A stretch of DNA of 43,393 nucleotides from Methylococcaceae bacterium (GCA_021736705.1 JAIPFI010000005.1:1-43393); one strand, 5' to 3'. Positions 27,067-37,879 are shown, counted from the stretch's first letter. The notes: generated by a model not told the origin, from the sequence alone. Translations and numbers: made by a program.

Positions 27067-28920
27067 TTACTCCTTAACAACCACCTTAGTGACTGCGCGT
27101 ATACCTTCAATAACAGCACCATAGTCAGCTTGACCTAAAGCTCTAGCAATATTTGCTTTAGCCAACTTAACTTGCTCAGCCGCATCCTCTTGAGCGCCAT
27201 CAGTGACGGCCAATAAACTAACAACCGTTTGATTGCCTTCAATAGAATCAACTACCAATATCGTAGGCTTTTCAGATACAGGCTTAGCCGCTTTAAATAC
27301 AGCTTGGCTAACTTGCCACGGCAAATCAGCACCACTACGCTTTAACGCAGTAATTTCTGCAACAACCAGCCCTTGCTCTTTAACCGTTTCTCTTAAAGAA
27401 ACGCCCGCAGCTAGCTTCTGTTTAATATTTTCAGCTACCGTGCGTGCCTGTGCTTTAGCCTTATTATTTTGAATAGCCGCAACAACCTCCTGCTGCACAG
27501 CAGCCAATGGCTTAGCTTCAGCAGGTTGATGTTCTAATAAACGTAAAACCACTAAACGACCATCACCCAACTCAATCGGCTCACTATTATGACCTTGCAA
27601 AACAGCCTCAGAGAAAGCAATGTTTCTAATATTCTCTTCACTCGCAATCCCTTCCCCGGCACTACGATCAAAAAGCTTACTTTGCTTAATTTTTAACCCT
27701 AACTCGTCAGAAACAACCTGTAAATTATCTGAATTCTCAAAACTCATATCAGTCAGTGACTCACCTAACTGATAAAACATAGTGTCTGCTTCAGCACGCT
27801 GCACTGCTTGTTGCACTTCGTTTTTAACATCAGCAAAAGCTTTAGTTTCTGCAGGTACCAACTCAGTTACGGTAATTAAGTGATAACCAAAAGCTGATTT
27901 AACTGGCTTAGAGACCTCACCCAAAGCTAATTTCGCCGCTGCAACTTCAAAAGCCGGCTCCATAACGCCAACTTCAAACAAACCTAAATCACCACCGTTT
28001 TTTGCAGTTAATGAATCATCAGATAAAGCAACCGCTAGATCAGAGAACTTTTCATTCGCTAATCGTGCTTGTGCAACCTCTGCTTTAGCCAAAGCTTGCT
28101 CTTCGGTCGTATCTTTTGTTTTAGCAAATAAAATATGACTTATTTTTCTACGTTCTTTTGTTGAATATAATTCTTTATTATCTTCGTAATAGGTTTTTAT
28201 TTGCTCTTCTGTAGGAGAAATATCAGCCATCAAATCAGCTAACGCCAACTCTACATACTCAACCGACACCCGCTCAGCCGATTGGTATTCATTAACATGC
28301 TGCTGGTAATAGGCATTAATTTCATCGCTGGTAGGCAACCCGTTGACTGGCTGTACATTGACCGTTACATATTCAATATGTCTCGTTTGGTTTTGAATTT
28401 TAAAAAAACTATCCATATCATACTGAGAAACAAAACTGCTTTCAGTTATTGCTTTTTGATACTGTTCCATTAGCAACGCTTTACGAATGCGACTAACGAA
28501 TTGTGCGGATGTCATCCCTTGAGCACCTAAAAGCGTTTCATACTGCTTCTTATCAAACTGCCCATCACGCTGAAAATACTGTAACGAGGCGACAAATTTA
28601 CGTACCGTCTCATCAGTAATCGATAATTTTTCAGCCGTTACATGCTGCAATAAAAGCTCATCACGAATTAATTTTTCAATCGCCTGCTTTTTTAACATAT
28701 CTTCAGGTAACTGCATTTCAGCATACTGTTGCTTGAATTGAGTATAGGCTTGATTCACATCTCGCTGCACAAACTCTTTATCGCCTACAATAACAACGGC
28801 GCTTTCTTGACCACCCTCAGTATAATTTTGTAATCCCCATAATGCAAAAGGGACACAAATCAATATCAAGATTACCCAAGCAAAAGTACCTTGTGTTTTT
28901 TCTCTTATTTTTGACAACAT
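27067..28920 (-). CDS. ppiD: Periplasmic folding chaperone PpiD
   Basis: 617 aa, the usual length. One N-terminal transmembrane anchor (about 14-31, FAWVILILICVPFALWGL) is followed by a SurA-like chaperone segment and a parvulin domain (about 250-350) with RKISHILFAKTKDTTEE, FSDLAVALSDDSLTAKNGGDLGLF and KSAFGYHLITV. The C-terminal part (to 617) is long and variable, as in PpiD. It works at the inner membrane, facing the periplasm, near the Sec translocon, helping proteins emerge and fold. It follows tRNA-Asp on the same strand, which fits the conserved lon-hupB-ppiD order. Confidence 0.95.
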   Translation of the reverse strand: MLSKIREKTQGTFAWVILILICVPFALWGLQNYTEGGQESAVVIVGDKEFVQRDVNQAYTQFKQQYAEMQLPEDMLKKQAIEKLIRDELLLQHVTAEKLSITDETVRKFVASLQYFQRDGQFDKKQYETLLGAQGMTSAQFVSRIRKALLMEQYQKAITESSFVSQYDMDSFFKIQNQTRHIEYVTVNVQPVNGLPTSDEINAYYQQHVNEYQSAERVSVEYVELALADLMADISPTEEQIKTYYEDNKELYSTKERRKISHILFAKTKDTTEEQALAKAEVAQARLANEKFSDLAVALSDDSLTAKNGGDLGLFEVGVMEPAFEVAAAKLALGEVSKPVKSAFGYHLITVTELVPAETKAFADVKNEVQQAVQRAEADTMFYQLGESLTDMSFENSDNLQVVSDELGLKIKQSKLFDRSAGEGIASEENIRNIAFSEAVLQGHNSEPIELGDGRLVVLRLLEHQPAEAKPLAAVQQEVVAAIQNNKAKAQARTVAENIKQKLAAGVSLRETVKEQGLVVAEITALKRSGADLPWQVSQAVFKAAKPVSEKPTILVVDSIEGNQTVVSLLAVTDGAQEDAAEQVKLAKANIARALGQADYGAVIEGIRAVTKVVVKE

Positions 28921-29032
28921 TTGATTAACCTTAATTGATTGATTGAACTATATAACGCCTGTTTGTTATTTATCTAAACAGATCCATTGAACGAGTTATA
29001 TCTCATTCCCTCTTTACAAACACGTATTTTGA

Positions 29033-29071
29033 ACAAAAAAAAACCCCGATCCAAAAATTGGTCGGGGTTTC
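29033..29071 (-). terminator. Terminator after the tRNA-Val/tRNA-Asp pair
   Basis: AACCCCGA pairs with TCGGGGTT around a 14-base loop that can extend the stem (CCAATTTTTGG), followed by about nine T residues on the minus strand. Confidence 0.85.
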
Positions 29072-29077
29072 TTAATA

Positions 29078-29154
29078 TGGCGGAGCGGACGGGACTCGAA
29101 CCCGCGACCTCCGGCGTGACAGGCCAGCATTCTAACCAACTGAACTACCGCTCC
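29078..29154 (-). tRNA. tRNA-Asp (GTC anticodon)
   Basis: 77 bases with the CCA end encoded. The acceptor arms GGAGCGG and CCGCTCC pair, the D-arm contains AGTTCAGTTGGTTAGA, the anticodon loop is CCTGTCACG with anticodon GTC, and the T-arm reads GCGGGTTCGAGTCCCGT. Confidence 0.96.
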
Positions 29155-29161
29155 AAGTCTG

Positions 29162-29237
29162 TGGTGGGTGCTGAGGGGTTCGAACCCCCGACCCTCGCCT
29201 TGTAAGGGCGATGCTCTCCCAGCTGAGCTAAGCACCC
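29162..29237 (-). tRNA. tRNA-Val (TAC anticodon)
   Basis: 76 bases with encoded CCA. The acceptor arms GGGTGCT and AGCACCC pair, the D-arm reads TAGCTCAGCTGGGAGAGC, the anticodon TAC is in CCCTTACAAGG, and the T-arm reads GGGGGTTCGAACCCCT. It lies 7 bases before tRNA-Asp, so the two form one transcript. Confidence 0.96.
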
Positions 29238-29302
29238 GACTCAAGAAGTGATATTATAATGCTTTTTTAGAATTAAGCAACATTTTATTAAAAATGTTTT
29301 TA

Positions 29303-29578
29303 TTAGCCATTCACGCTGTCTTTTAAACCTTTACCCGCTTTAAAAGAAGGGATTTTTGCTGCTTGAATAGTAATTTCAGCACCTGTTTGTGGATTACGCC
29401 CTTTGCGTTCAGCTCTATCTTTTACAGTGAAAGTTCCAAAGCCAACTAATGCTACTGAATCGCCGTTTTGTAGAGCTTTAGTGACTGACGACATAAACGC
29501 ATCAAGTGCACGCCCAGCATCTGCTTTAGTTAATTCTGAGGCATCCGCCATTGCATCGATAAGTTCAGATTTATTCAT
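29303..29578 (-). CDS. hupB: DNA-binding protein HU (beta type)
   Basis: 91 aa, one residue longer than E. coli HU-beta. The sequence [29 protein letters not shown] and then [25 protein letters not shown] with the final [12 protein letters not shown] is typical HU; the arm with RNPQTG contacts DNA. HU compacts DNA and helps replication and transcription. GGAGAAG lies before the ATG. Placement between lon and ppiD is the standard place of hupB in gammaproteobacteria. Confidence 0.97.
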   Translation of the reverse strand: MNKSELIDAMADASELTKADAGRALDAFMSSVTKALQNGDSVALVGFGTFTVKDRAERKGRNPQTGAEITIQAAKIPSFKAGKGLKDSVNG

Positions 29579-29711
29579 TTATTCTTCTCCATAGGAAATT
29601 TACACAGCATACAATTATGTCGATCGGCCTAAAAATAAAACCCTCAAACCGTGCGTATTTATATCAACTACACCCCAGATATGTCAAGCGATACAGCTTG
29701 ATGCAAAAAAA

Positions 29712-32147
29712 TTAATGGGCAGTTACTGACTTTACTTTTGACTTAAGTGCCTTTTTTTCTGCCTGAATACTAATTTTTTTTATTGGCTCTGGCCGATACT
29801 GTAAAGCAACCTCTAAAACCTCATCAATCCAGCGTACCGGTTTAATTATCAAATTTCGCTTCACATTATCAGGAATATCAACCAAGTCTTTTTCATTCTC
29901 ATGAGGTATTAATACGATTTTAATTCCACCTCGATGCGCAGCCAGCAATTTCTCTTTCAACCCGCCAATAGCAAGCACTTCGCCACGCAAAGTAATCTCT
30001 CCCGTCATCGCCACATCAGCACGCACAGGAATCGATGTTAATGCAGAAACGATAGCAGTACACATACCTACTCCGGCACTAGGCCCATCCTTCGGCGTTG
30101 CTCCTTCTGGTACATGTATATGTAAATCTTGCGTCTGAAATGCTTCATCACTAATACCTAAAACAGCGGCTCGCGCACGCACAACAGTCATGGCAGCCGC
30201 AATAGATTCTTTCATCACATCACCAAGCTTGCCCGTCGATACTTGCTTTCCTTTGCCCGGTATAACAGCCGATTCGATAGTCAACATCTCGCCACCAACT
30301 TCAGTCCAGGCCAATCCAGTTACCTGACCAATTTGATCTTTTTCTTCCGCAAGCCCATAACTAAATCGTCGCACACCTAAATAATCTGACAAATTATCTG
30401 ATACAACACTGATAATTGCTTGCTTCTCTTTGAGCAATAATTGCTTAACAACTTTACGACAAATTTTAGAAATTTCTCGCTCCAAACTACGCACACCCGC
30501 CTCACGCGTATAATAGCGGACAATATCCTGAACAACCTCTTCCGCAAATTCTACTTCCGACTCTAATAAGCCATTTCGTTTCAGTTGCTTAGGCACCAAA
30601 TAACGCATTGCGATATTAATTTTTTCATCTTCAGTATAGCCCGCCAAGCGTATGACCTCCATTCTATCCAATAAAGGACCTGGAATATTCATAGTATTTG
30701 CAGTCGCCACAAACATGACATCAGATAAATCAAAATCAACTTCTAAGTAATGATCAGCAAAGGCTTTATTTTGCTCGGGATCTAAAACTTCCAATAATGC
30801 AGAGGCAGGATCACCACGAAAATCACCGGACATCTTATCGATTTCATCAAGCAAAAACAAAGGATTACGCACTTTTATTTTTGATAAATTCTGTAAAATT
30901 TTACCCGGCATAGACCCAATATAAGTACGACGGTGACCCCGAATTTCCGCCTCATCACGCACACCACCCAAAGCCATTCGTATGTATTTTCTATTCGTTG
31001 CACGCGCGATGGATTGCCCTAAAGAGGTCTTACCTACACCTGGCGGCCCTACTAGACATAAAATGGGGCCATTGAGCGACTTAACTCTCTGCTGCACAGC
31101 AAGGTACTCTAAAATACGCTCTTTAACCTTTTCTAAACCATAATGATCTGCATCTAAAATTTCTTCAGCTAATTTCAAGTCATGACGTACCTTGGTTTTC
31201 TTTTTCCAAGGCACATTCAACATCCAATCAATATAATTACGCACGACAGATGCTTCCGCCGACATCGAAGACATCATCTTAAGCTTATTTAGCTCGCTGT
31301 CTGCTTTTTCCTTCGCATCCTTAGACATACCCGCTTTGGCAATTTTTTGCTCCAGCTCCTCGACCTCACTTACCGCATCATCCATGTCACCTAATTCCTT
31401 CTGAATAGCTTTCATTTGCTCATTCAGATAATATTCTCTTTGGTTCTTTTCCATTTGCTGTTTTACGCGAACGCGAATATTTTTTTCTAATTCAAATAGA
31501 TCCGCCTCCCCCTCCATTAACAACATAAGTTTTTCAAGACGTGCAACGACATCAAACAATTCAAGCAATTCTTGCTTTTCTGACACTTTCAAGCTCATAT
31601 GAGCTGCCATCGTATCCGCAAGACGCCCAGGCTCGTCGATTCCAGATAAAGCATTCAAAACTTCAGGAGGAATCTTGCTATTTAATTTCACATAACGACC
31701 AAACGAATCCACAGCCGCTCGCACCATGACATCAAGCTCTTTATCTGCCAACGTAAAAATATCATCAATTTCAGTCACCTCAGCAAAGATACACCCCTCT
31801 TTCTCATAATACTTAAGCACCTGACTACGCTGCTCACCTTCGACTAAAACTTTTACTGTTCCGTCAGGTAGCTTTAATAGCTGCAAGATATTAGCCAAAG
31901 TTCCGACTTGATGTAACTGTTCAAAGCTAGGATCATCAAAATCCGCGTCTCTTTGAGTCGCAAGAAAAATCTGCTTATCTTCTGCCATTGCCTTATCTAA
32001 CGCTTCAATCGACTTTTCACGTCCGACAAACAAAGGAATAACCATATGCGGATACACCACCACATCCCTTAATGGCAATACTGGAATTAAATTCTCATTA
32101 ATGACTACATCTATTATTTCATTCGTTTCCATGCAGGGAACCTTCAT
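29712..32147 (-). CDS. lon: ATP-dependent protease La (LonA)
   Basis: 811 aa from 32147; a second ATG at 32132 ([10 protein letters not shown]) is also possible. LonA degrades damaged and regulatory proteins in the cytoplasm as a hexamer. The N-terminal substrate domain ([24 protein letters not shown]-type start) leads to a coiled region, the AAA+ domain with Walker [10 protein letters not shown] and Walker [10 protein letters not shown], and the protease domain with S690 ([10 protein letters not shown]) and K733 (GGLKEKL) as the Ser-Lys dyad. A sigma-32-like promoter lies about 25-55 bases upstream. It follows clpX after a terminator and precedes hupB. Confidence 0.98.
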   Translation of the reverse strand: MKVPCMETNEIIDVVINENLIPVLPLRDVVVYPHMVIPLFVGREKSIEALDKAMAEDKQIFLATQRDADFDDPSFEQLHQVGTLANILQLLKLPDGTVKVLVEGEQRSQVLKYYEKEGCIFAEVTEIDDIFTLADKELDVMVRAAVDSFGRYVKLNSKIPPEVLNALSGIDEPGRLADTMAAHMSLKVSEKQELLELFDVVARLEKLMLLMEGEADLFELEKNIRVRVKQQMEKNQREYYLNEQMKAIQKELGDMDDAVSEVEELEQKIAKAGMSKDAKEKADSELNKLKMMSSMSAEASVVRNYIDWMLNVPWKKKTKVRHDLKLAEEILDADHYGLEKVKERILEYLAVQQRVKSLNGPILCLVGPPGVGKTSLGQSIARATNRKYIRMALGGVRDEAEIRGHRRTYIGSMPGKILQNLSKIKVRNPLFLLDEIDKMSGDFRGDPASALLEVLDPEQNKAFADHYLEVDFDLSDVMFVATANTMNIPGPLLDRMEVIRLAGYTEDEKINIAMRYLVPKQLKRNGLLESEVEFAEEVVQDIVRYYTREAGVRSLEREISKICRKVVKQLLLKEKQAIISVVSDNLSDYLGVRRFSYGLAEEKDQIGQVTGLAWTEVGGEMLTIESAVIPGKGKQVSTGKLGDVMKESIAAAMTVVRARAAVLGISDEAFQTQDLHIHVPEGATPKDGPSAGVGMCTAIVSALTSIPVRADVAMTGEITLRGEVLAIGGLKEKLLAAHRGGIKIVLIPHENEKDLVDIPDNVKRNLIIKPVRWIDEVLEVALQYRPEPIKKISIQAEKKALKSKVKSVTAH

Positions 32148-32171
32148 TTATTTTTTAAAAATATCTTCATA

Positions 32172-32200
32172 ATATAAGGGTGCTTATTTTATATAACAAG
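32172..32200 (-). promoter_or_regulatory. Sigma-32-like heat-shock promoter of lon
   Basis: On the minus strand CTTGTT (32200-32195), a 14-base spacer, then CCCTTATAT (32180-32172). It resembles the heat-shock pattern CTTGAA-N13/14-CCCCATnT and would start RNA near 32166, about 20-35 bases before either lon start codon. Confidence 0.6.
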
Positions 32201-32211
32201 GCGTCAGACAT

Positions 32212-32247
32212 AAAAAAAGCGGAGGTTTAGTAATAAACCCCCGCTTT
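32212..32247 (-). terminator. Terminator between clpX and lon
   Basis: AAAGCGGGGGTTTA and TAAACCTCCGCTTT (minus strand) form a 14-bp stem with one mismatch and loop TTAC, followed by seven T residues counting the stem end. It separates clpX from lon. Confidence 0.85.
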
Positions 32248-32276
32248 CAATAATCTTAAAAAATACTTACCTTAAT

Positions 32277-33545
32277 CTACTCAGATACAGCAACCTTTTT
32301 TTCATCATCATAAACAAAATAAGGGTCATTTTCACCATCGATAACCAATTTATCTATAATCACTTTTGAAACATTATTAGCCGATGGAATTTCATACATA
32401 GTATCCAACAAAACATTCTCCACAATAGTTCTTAAGCCTCTTGCACCTGTTTTTCGCTGCATAGATTTTTGTGCGATTGCAGCCAAAGAATCATCGCGAA
32501 ATTCGAGCTCAGTGCCCTCCATTTCAAACAACTTTTTATATTGCTTAATTAATGCATTTTTAGGCTCGGTTAATACTTGAATCAGAGCTTCTTCACTTAA
32601 TTCTTCAAGTGTAGCAACAACGGGCAATCGACCGACAAATTCTGGAATCAAACCATAGCGAATCAAATCTTCCGCTTCAACTTCAGCAAATAATTCACCA
32701 ACATTTTTAGCATCATCTTTAGCTTTAACTTCAGCAGAAAAACCAATACCACCTTTTTCTGTACGTTGTTTTATCACTTTATCCAATCCAGCAAAAGCCC
32801 CTCCTACGATAAATAGAATATTGGCTGTATTGACCTGAATAAACTCTTGCTGTGGATTTTTCCGACCACCTTGAGGCGAAACAGAAGCAATCGTACCTTC
32901 AATTAATTTCAATAAAGCTTGCTGAACACCCTCTCCAGAAACATCTCGCGTAATTGATGGGTTTTCGGATTTTCTAGAAATCTTATCAATCTCATCAATA
33001 TAAACGATACCTGATTCAGCTTTTTCTACATCAAAATCACATTTCTGTAGGATCTTTTGGATAATATTCTCAACATCCTCACCAACATAACCTGCTTCGG
33101 TCAACGTCGTTGCATCTGCAATAGTAAAAGGCACATCAAGAACGTTAGCTAAAGTTTCAGCTAACAATGTCTTTCCCGATCCTGTCGGGCCAATCAGCAA
33201 GATATTGCTCTTGCCCAACTCGACTTCATCACCTTTTTTAAGATGACTACGTAGGCGTTTATAATGATTGTAAACGGCAACCGACAGTATTTTCTTAGCC
33301 TTATCTTGGCCAATCACATACTCATCTAACGCTTGTTTAATTTCCTTGGGCTTCGGTAACTTTTGCTCACCCTCTTCAGCCAAACCATCATTGGCAAATT
33401 CCTCCTTAATGATGTCGTTACAAAGATCAACGCACTCATCGCAAACATAAACAGAAGGACCAGCGATTAGCTTTTTTACTTCACTTTGGCTCTTGCCACA
33501 AAATGAGCAATATAAAATTTTATCGCCATCACTTTTTTTGCTCAT
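32277..33545 (-). CDS. clpX: ClpX, ATPase subunit of the ClpXP protease
   Basis: 422 aa, the usual length. The N-terminal zinc-binding domain has C13, C16, C35 and C38 ([17 protein letters not shown]). The AAA+ core has Walker [13 protein letters not shown], the GYVGED pore loop, Walker [11 protein letters not shown], the RKNPQQEF stretch and the ClpP-binding IGF loop (GGIGFSAEV). It unfolds tagged proteins and threads them into ClpP. A TAAGG sequence lies just before the ATG. It follows clpP by 34 bases, and a terminator follows it. Confidence 0.98.
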   Translation of the reverse strand: MSKKSDGDKILYCSFCGKSQSEVKKLIAGPSVYVCDECVDLCNDIIKEEFANDGLAEEGEQKLPKPKEIKQALDEYVIGQDKAKKILSVAVYNHYKRLRSHLKKGDEVELGKSNILLIGPTGSGKTLLAETLANVLDVPFTIADATTLTEAGYVGEDVENIIQKILQKCDFDVEKAESGIVYIDEIDKISRKSENPSITRDVSGEGVQQALLKLIEGTIASVSPQGGRKNPQQEFIQVNTANILFIVGGAFAGLDKVIKQRTEKGGIGFSAEVKAKDDAKNVGELFAEVEAEDLIRYGLIPEFVGRLPVVATLEELSEEALIQVLTEPKNALIKQYKKLFEMEGTELEFRDDSLAAIAQKSMQRKTGARGLRTIVENVLLDTMYEIPSANNVSKVIIDKLVIDGENDPYFVYDDEKKVAVSE

Positions 33546-33579
33546 TGCTTAACCTTAAAATAATTTTATAGATTTTTTA

Positions 33580-34227
33580 TCAGGACTCTGTTCTACCAGA
33601 CAAAACTTTATCAATCAACCCATACTCAACAGACTCTGCAGCACTTAAAAAGTTATCTCTATCTGTATCTGCCTGAATTTTTTGTATATCCTGCCCCGTA
33701 TGATGCGATAAAATTCTATTCAATTTATCACGTATCGTTAAAATCTCACGCGCATGAATATCAAAATCAGAAGCCTGCCCTTGGAAGCCACCTAATGGCT
33801 GGTGAATCATTACTCTTGAGTGAGGCAAACAATATCTTTTACCTGCCGCACCACCCGTCAATAGCAATGACCCCATACTAGCGGCCTGACCAATACACAT
33901 AGTGCTGACATCTGGCTTAATGAATTGCATGGTATCATATATAGCCATCCCAGCCGTAACCGAACCACCAGGAGAATTAATATATAAATGAATATCTTTA
34001 TCAGGATTCTCAGATTCCAAAAATAACAACTGAGCCACAACGAGGTTCGCCATGTAATCTTCTACTTGGCCCACCAAAAAAATAACACGCTCTTTTAATA
34101 ATCGCGAGTAAATATCATAAGAGCGCTCACCCCGCGCAGTCTGCTCAACGACCATAGGCACTAAGCCCCCAGCCGCCTGAGGCAGGATAATATTTCCCAT
34201 TCCGTTATGGCTATTCATTGTTTTCAT
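33580..34227 (-). CDS. clpP: ClpP proteolytic subunit
   Basis: 215 aa from 34227. The catalytic triad is S117 in GQAASMGS, H142 in MIHQPLGG and D191 in DTDRDNF (numbered from 34227). ClpP forms the two-ring chamber that degrades proteins unfolded by ClpX. The second ATG at 34218 (MNSHNGMGN) is the likelier start, since AAGG sits 9 bases before it, while the ATG at 34227 directly abuts that AAGG; the N-terminus is trimmed anyway in this family. The gene is two bases after tig, so they are coupled. Confidence 0.98.
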   Translation of the reverse strand: MKTMNSHNGMGNIILPQAAGGLVPMVVEQTARGERSYDIYSRLLKERVIFLVGQVEDYMANLVVAQLLFLESENPDKDIHLYINSPGGSVTAGMAIYDTMQFIKPDVSTMCIGQAASMGSLLLTGGAAGKRYCLPHSRVMIHQPLGGFQGQASDFDIHAREILTIRDKLNRILSHHTGQDIQKIQADTDRDNFLSAAESVEYGLIDKVLSGRTES

Positions 34228-34229
34228 CC

Positions 34230-35534
34230 TTATTGCTGTGCAACTGAATCCATCACATCATTAAATGCTACGCTTTCATCGATGACTTTAACTTTACTTA
34301 ACACCCACTCAACCGTTGCATCCTCAAGCACCATTTGCTGCACTTCTGCTAAACGCTCCTTATCGCCATAATACCAGCTAACAACTTGCTCAGGATCTTC
34401 GTAGCTTTCTGCCATTTCATCAATAACCGCGCGCACCTGATCCGCATCTACTTTAAGTTCATTTTTCTGAATAATTTCGGCCAAAATCAAACCTAAAGCA
34501 ACCCTACGCTTCGCTTGTTCTTCAAAATCAGCATTAGCAGGCTTTATATCATTGACATCTACATTACGTTTTTTTGCACTTTCGTAATATGGCTTCATTA
34601 AACTTTCGACTTCTTGATCAATCATTACTAATGGTAATGTCACAGGAATATTTGCATACAATACATCCATTACTGCGTTTTTAAGTCTTGATTTTAGTGC
34701 ATGATCTAATTCGCGCTGCATATTTGCTTGCACATCAGCACGGAACTCTTCAAGATCAGCACTATCAATGCCATAAGCCTTGATAAACTCTGCATCAATT
34801 TCAGGCAAAGCCGAGGACTCAATTTTAAGCACTTCCACTTCAAATTCAGCAGCTTTACCTGCCAACTTCTCATTTCCGTATACTTCTGGAAAAGTGATCT
34901 CGAAAGTTTTATTAGCGCCGACAGCAAGACCAATTAACTGCTCTTCAAAGCCAGGAATCATCCGCTTAGTGCCAATCTCTACTTGAAATTCCTCTATTGT
35001 ACCGTCAGTGAAATTCTCACCTTCACATACACCAGAAAGCTTAATAGTAACCTTATCGCCATCTTGAGAAGGTTGCTCAGATACAGCCCATCCTTTACGT
35101 TGCTCTTTAAGCTTTTGAATCATCACATCAATATCAGACGACTCAACAACTGCAATTGACTTAGTAACCGTAGCCGAGTCAAGTGCCTCTAAAGAGATTT
35201 CAGGGTAAACTTCAAAAGTCGCTGTAAAATGAAAGCCCTCATCAACTTTGATAGGTTCGATTTGAGGCATTCCAGCTGGACGCAATTGATTTTCTTGTAA
35301 TGCTTTAAAATAATTCGTTTGGATTAAATCGCCTGTAATTTCTTCTTTTACACGCGTTCCATACATTTTTTTTACAACATTTTGAGGAACCTTTCCAGGA
35401 CGGAATCCGTCTATTTTGACCTCACGCGCTAAAGTCTTTAAGCGCTCGTTAATCTTTTCCTGAACAACTTCCTCAGGTATGATAACAGTCATTTTTCTGC
35501 TTAATTCCGATGTCTTTTCGACAGAGACTTGCAT
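34230..35534 (-). CDS. tig: Trigger factor, ribosome-associated chaperone
   Basis: 434 aa, the usual length. The N-terminal ribosome-binding domain carries the signature [18 protein letters not shown] (about 42-59). The middle FKBP-type prolyl isomerase domain (about 150-245) includes [14 protein letters not shown] and [15 protein letters not shown]. The C-terminal part is the helical cradle. It meets nascent chains as they leave the ribosome. GAGGATA is a good Shine-Dalgarno sequence. It begins the tig-clpP-clpX order; tRNA-Leu lies 107 bases upstream on the same strand. Confidence 0.98.
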   Translation of the reverse strand: MQVSVEKTSELSRKMTVIIPEEVVQEKINERLKTLAREVKIDGFRPGKVPQNVVKKMYGTRVKEEITGDLIQTNYFKALQENQLRPAGMPQIEPIKVDEGFHFTATFEVYPEISLEALDSATVTKSIAVVESSDIDVMIQKLKEQRKGWAVSEQPSQDGDKVTIKLSGVCEGENFTDGTIEEFQVEIGTKRMIPGFEEQLIGLAVGANKTFEITFPEVYGNEKLAGKAAEFEVEVLKIESSALPEIDAEFIKAYGIDSADLEEFRADVQANMQRELDHALKSRLKNAVMDVLYANIPVTLPLVMIDQEVESLMKPYYESAKKRNVDVNDIKPANADFEEQAKRRVALGLILAEIIQKNELKVDADQVRAVIDEMAESYEDPEQVVSWYYGDKERLAEVQQMVLEDATVEWVLSKVKVIDESVAFNDVMDSVAQQ

Positions 35535-35641
35535 TGATTATCCTCAATTGTATAAATGAATTGCTTACGAATACCCGTATGTGGATATGTATTTTTGAGA
35601 GTTAACGATGATTACCGTTAATAAATCTATTTGATAATAAG

Positions 35642-35725
35642 TGGTGCGAGCGGGGAGACTCGAACTCCCACACCATAGATACTGGTACCTAAAACCAGCG
35701 CGTCTACCAATTCCGCCACGCTCGC
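35642..35725 (-). tRNA. tRNA-Leu (TAG anticodon)
   Basis: 84 bases with encoded CCA. The acceptor arms GCGAGCG and CGCTCGC pair, the D-arm reads TGGCGGAATTGGTAGACGC (typical leucine), the anticodon stem-loop is CTGGT-TTTAGGT-ACCAG with anticodon TAG, a long variable arm (ATCTATGGTGT) follows, and the T-arm reads GGGAGTTCGAGTCTCCC. Confidence 0.95.
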
Positions 35726-35744
35726 AAACTTAATTTGAAAATCA

Positions 35745-35772
35745 ATTATAACCATCTTTTTTAGAAATACAA
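35745..35772 (-). promoter_or_regulatory. Sigma-70 promoter candidate for tRNA-Leu
   Basis: On the minus strand TTGTAT (35772-35767), a 16-base spacer, then TATAAT (35750-35745), 19 bases before the tRNA 5' end. The -10 is a perfect match, the -35 a 4 of 6 match. Confidence 0.6.
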
Positions 35773-35936
35773 ATAAAATTTTATTTTTTTATTTCACTAA
35801 AATATTTACAGTCCCCCCTTCCCCAACAGAAAAATAAAAAATCTTTTTCAATCAACAATGTAGATTATCCACAAAACAATTTTATTATTTCAACTATAAT
35901 GGTATATAAAGCCAATAACCCAACAGGAGATCATTA

Positions 35937-36188
35937 ATGAACATTTCACCCGATAACAGTGCGATCCAATTATTTAATGATGCACAACAAAAATCGAATA
36001 ACGCAGCAATGCAAATAGCCAAATCACCTATTCAAAATAATGAAGTAGGTAGTTCTGAATTTAATCCGAAAGACATTATCAAACCCATACTAAGCCTTAA
36101 AGAAGCAGAATTTGAAACTTCGGCAGGCGTTAAATTACTTAATGCAGAAAAAGAAATGCTAGGCTCTCTCATAGATGAAAAGGCATAG
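35937..36188 (+). CDS. Small hypothetical protein, soluble
   Basis: 83 aa, no signal peptide and no membrane segment. It starts with a Gln/Asn-rich stretch (SAIQLFNDAQQKSNNAAMQIAK), has a short Ser/Asn linker (NNEVGSSEFNPKD), then a helix-prone block (LSLKEAEFETSAGVKLLNAEKEMLGSLID). I do not recognise the family. The gene is likely real: a strong AGGAGA sequence lies before the ATG, a TATAAT is at 35895-35900, and a hairpin follows the stop. It stands between tRNA-Leu (other strand) and rph. Confidence 0.65.
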   Translation: MNISPDNSAIQLFNDAQQKSNNAAMQIAKSPIQNNEVGSSEFNPKDIIKPILSLKEAEFETSAGVKLLNAEKEMLGSLIDEKA

Positions 36189-36235
36189 CATCACTCAACT
36201 CATCATCATGCTTTTTGGCTCCGCTTCTACAATAT

Positions 36236-36273
36236 GTGCCTAACATAGGATGACATCCTCCCTATTTAGGCAC
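36236..36273 (+). terminator. Hairpin after the 83-aa gene
   Basis: GTGCCTAA pairs with TTAGGCAC, with an inner AGGATG/CATCCT stem. There is no long T-run after it, so its terminator function is uncertain. Confidence 0.5.
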
Positions 36274-36383
36274 AATAGAACTCCCCTTTATCTCTTCATA
36301 CAACAAAGACTTCTTTCTCTCATCTACTCTAAATAACGTAATCGGGTATACTCTACCTCTTTTTCATTTATATAGAGATAAAC

Positions 36384-37109
36384 ATGAGACCTAGCGGACG
36401 CGCGCCCGACCAACTTAGAGAAGTCAAATTTACTTGTGGATTCACCAAGCACGCCGAAGGATCTGTTCTAGTTGAATTCGGAGAAACTCGCGTACTATGT
36501 ACGGCAAGCGTTGAAAGCAGAGTGCCACGCTTCTTAAATGGCAAAGGCCAAGGTTGGGTAACCGCAGAATATGGCATGCTGCCTCGCTCAACTCACACAC
36601 GCATGGGTCGTGAAGCTAGCCAAGGCAAACAGGGCGGTAGAACGCAAGAAATCCAACGACTTATCGGCAGATCACTTCGTGCAGCAATTGATTTATCAGC
36701 TCTTGGCGAACACACGATCACTATCGATTGCGACGTACTTCAAGCAGATGGCGGGACGCGCACAGCATCCATTACTGGCGGTTTTGTCGCACTTTCTATT
36801 GCTGTAGAAAAAATGCTCAAGCAAAAGAAAATCAAAAAAAACCCGATACATGGACAAGTCGCCTCAATCTCAGTCGGCATATACAACGGCACACCGGTTC
36901 TGGATTTAGACTACAAAGAAGACAGCAATGCGGAAACAGATATGAATGTTGTCATGAATGATGCTGTGGCTTTTATTGAAGTTCAGGGCACTGCCGAAGG
37001 ACACGCCTTCCGTCAAGAAGAGCTTAACGCCATGTTAGAACTAGCCAAGCTAGGCATTGCGGATTTACTAGACAAACAATCTACAGCCTTAGCCAATCAC
37101 AACAAGTAA
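36384..37109 (+). CDS. rph: Ribonuclease PH
   Basis: 241 aa, the usual length. It is a phosphate-dependent 3'-5' exonuclease that trims tRNA 3' ends. Conserved stretches: [16 protein letters not shown] at the N-terminus, [57 protein letters not shown], and the [18 protein letters not shown] block with the active-site aspartate. The arrangement rph-rdgB on one strand is the standard order. It is about 100 bases before rdgB. Confidence 0.98.
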   Translation: MRPSGRAPDQLREVKFTCGFTKHAEGSVLVEFGETRVLCTASVESRVPRFLNGKGQGWVTAEYGMLPRSTHTRMGREASQGKQGGRTQEIQRLIGRSLRAAIDLSALGEHTITIDCDVLQADGGTRTASITGGFVALSIAVEKMLKQKKIKKNPIHGQVASISVGIYNGTPVLDLDYKEDSNAETDMNVVMNDAVAFIEVQGTAEGHAFRQEELNAMLELAKLGIADLLDKQSTALANHNK

Positions 37110-37216
37110 ATCACAGCACAACGTTCGCAGTGATTAATTCTACAAACGTTGTGTCTCTCTATCCCATGCACAAAATATCAAACTCGACTTTTTACATTAC
37201 TTTAAAATAATTGGCC

Positions 37217-37810
37217 ATGCTATTTCCTAATTCTCAAAAAATCATCTTAGCCAGCGGCAACAAAGGAAAAATAAAAGAGATCCAAGCTCTTTTACAGGAT
37301 TACACGATAGTTACTCAGCAAGAATTCAATATCGAAGAAGCAGATGAAACAGGCAGTACGTTCATTGAAAACGCCATCATTAAAGCGAGAAACGCGGCAT
37401 TACACGGCAACTTACCTGCTATCGCTGATGACTCTGGGTTAGTGGTGGACGCGCTTAATGGTGCGCCGGGCGTCATTTCCGCTCGCTTTGCAGGTCCACA
37501 AGCCAATGACCAAGAAAATTTACAAAAATTACTTAAAGACATGAAAGGCATCCCCGAAGCACAGCGTACTGCGCGCTTTATTTGCGTTATTGTATTAATG
37601 CGCCATGCCAATGACCCTTTCCCGATCATTACCCAAGCAAGCTGGGAAGGTATTATTTTACCTCACGCACGCGGCACAAATGGCTTTGGCTATGACCCTG
37701 TCTTCTGGGTTCCTACAGAAAACTGCAGTTCTGCTGAATTATCTGCGAGTAAAAAAAATCAATTAAGTCATCGCGGACAAGCATTAATAGAATTAAGCAA
37801 GTTTTTATAA
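37217..37810 (+). CDS. rdgB: XTP/dITP pyrophosphatase (RdgB/HAM1)
   Basis: 197 aa from the ATG at 37217; a TTG two codons upstream would add two residues. It removes non-canonical purine nucleotides such as XTP and dITP before they enter DNA. The family signature is the ILASGNKGKIKEI start, then FIENAIIKARNAA, LPAIADDSGLVVDALNGAPGV, GYDPVFWVP near residue 154 and SHRGQAL near the end. It follows rph. The 231 bases after it, before the K+ channel gene, hold no gene but contain an imperfect hairpin element. Confidence 0.97.
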   Translation: MLFPNSQKIILASGNKGKIKEIQALLQDYTIVTQQEFNIEEADETGSTFIENAIIKARNAALHGNLPAIADDSGLVVDALNGAPGVISARFAGPQANDQENLQKLLKDMKGIPEAQRTARFICVIVLMRHANDPFPIITQASWEGIILPHARGTNGFGYDPVFWVPTENCSSAELSASKKNQLSHRGQALIELSKFL

Positions 37811-37879
37811 GTAACACAACTATTTCCCTAAATCTTTAAAAAAGAACAAAAGAATGTGTACGATATAATGCCCTCATTT

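Noticed and set aside
29014-29244. Open reading frames on both strands across the tRNA-Asp/tRNA-Val region
   Set aside because: They are translations of the tRNA genes themselves (recognisable GRGFE and AERTGLEPATSG patterns) and not proteins.
36571-36961. Alternative frames inside rph
   Set aside because: They are out-of-frame shadows of ribonuclease PH, which is fully supported in its own frame.
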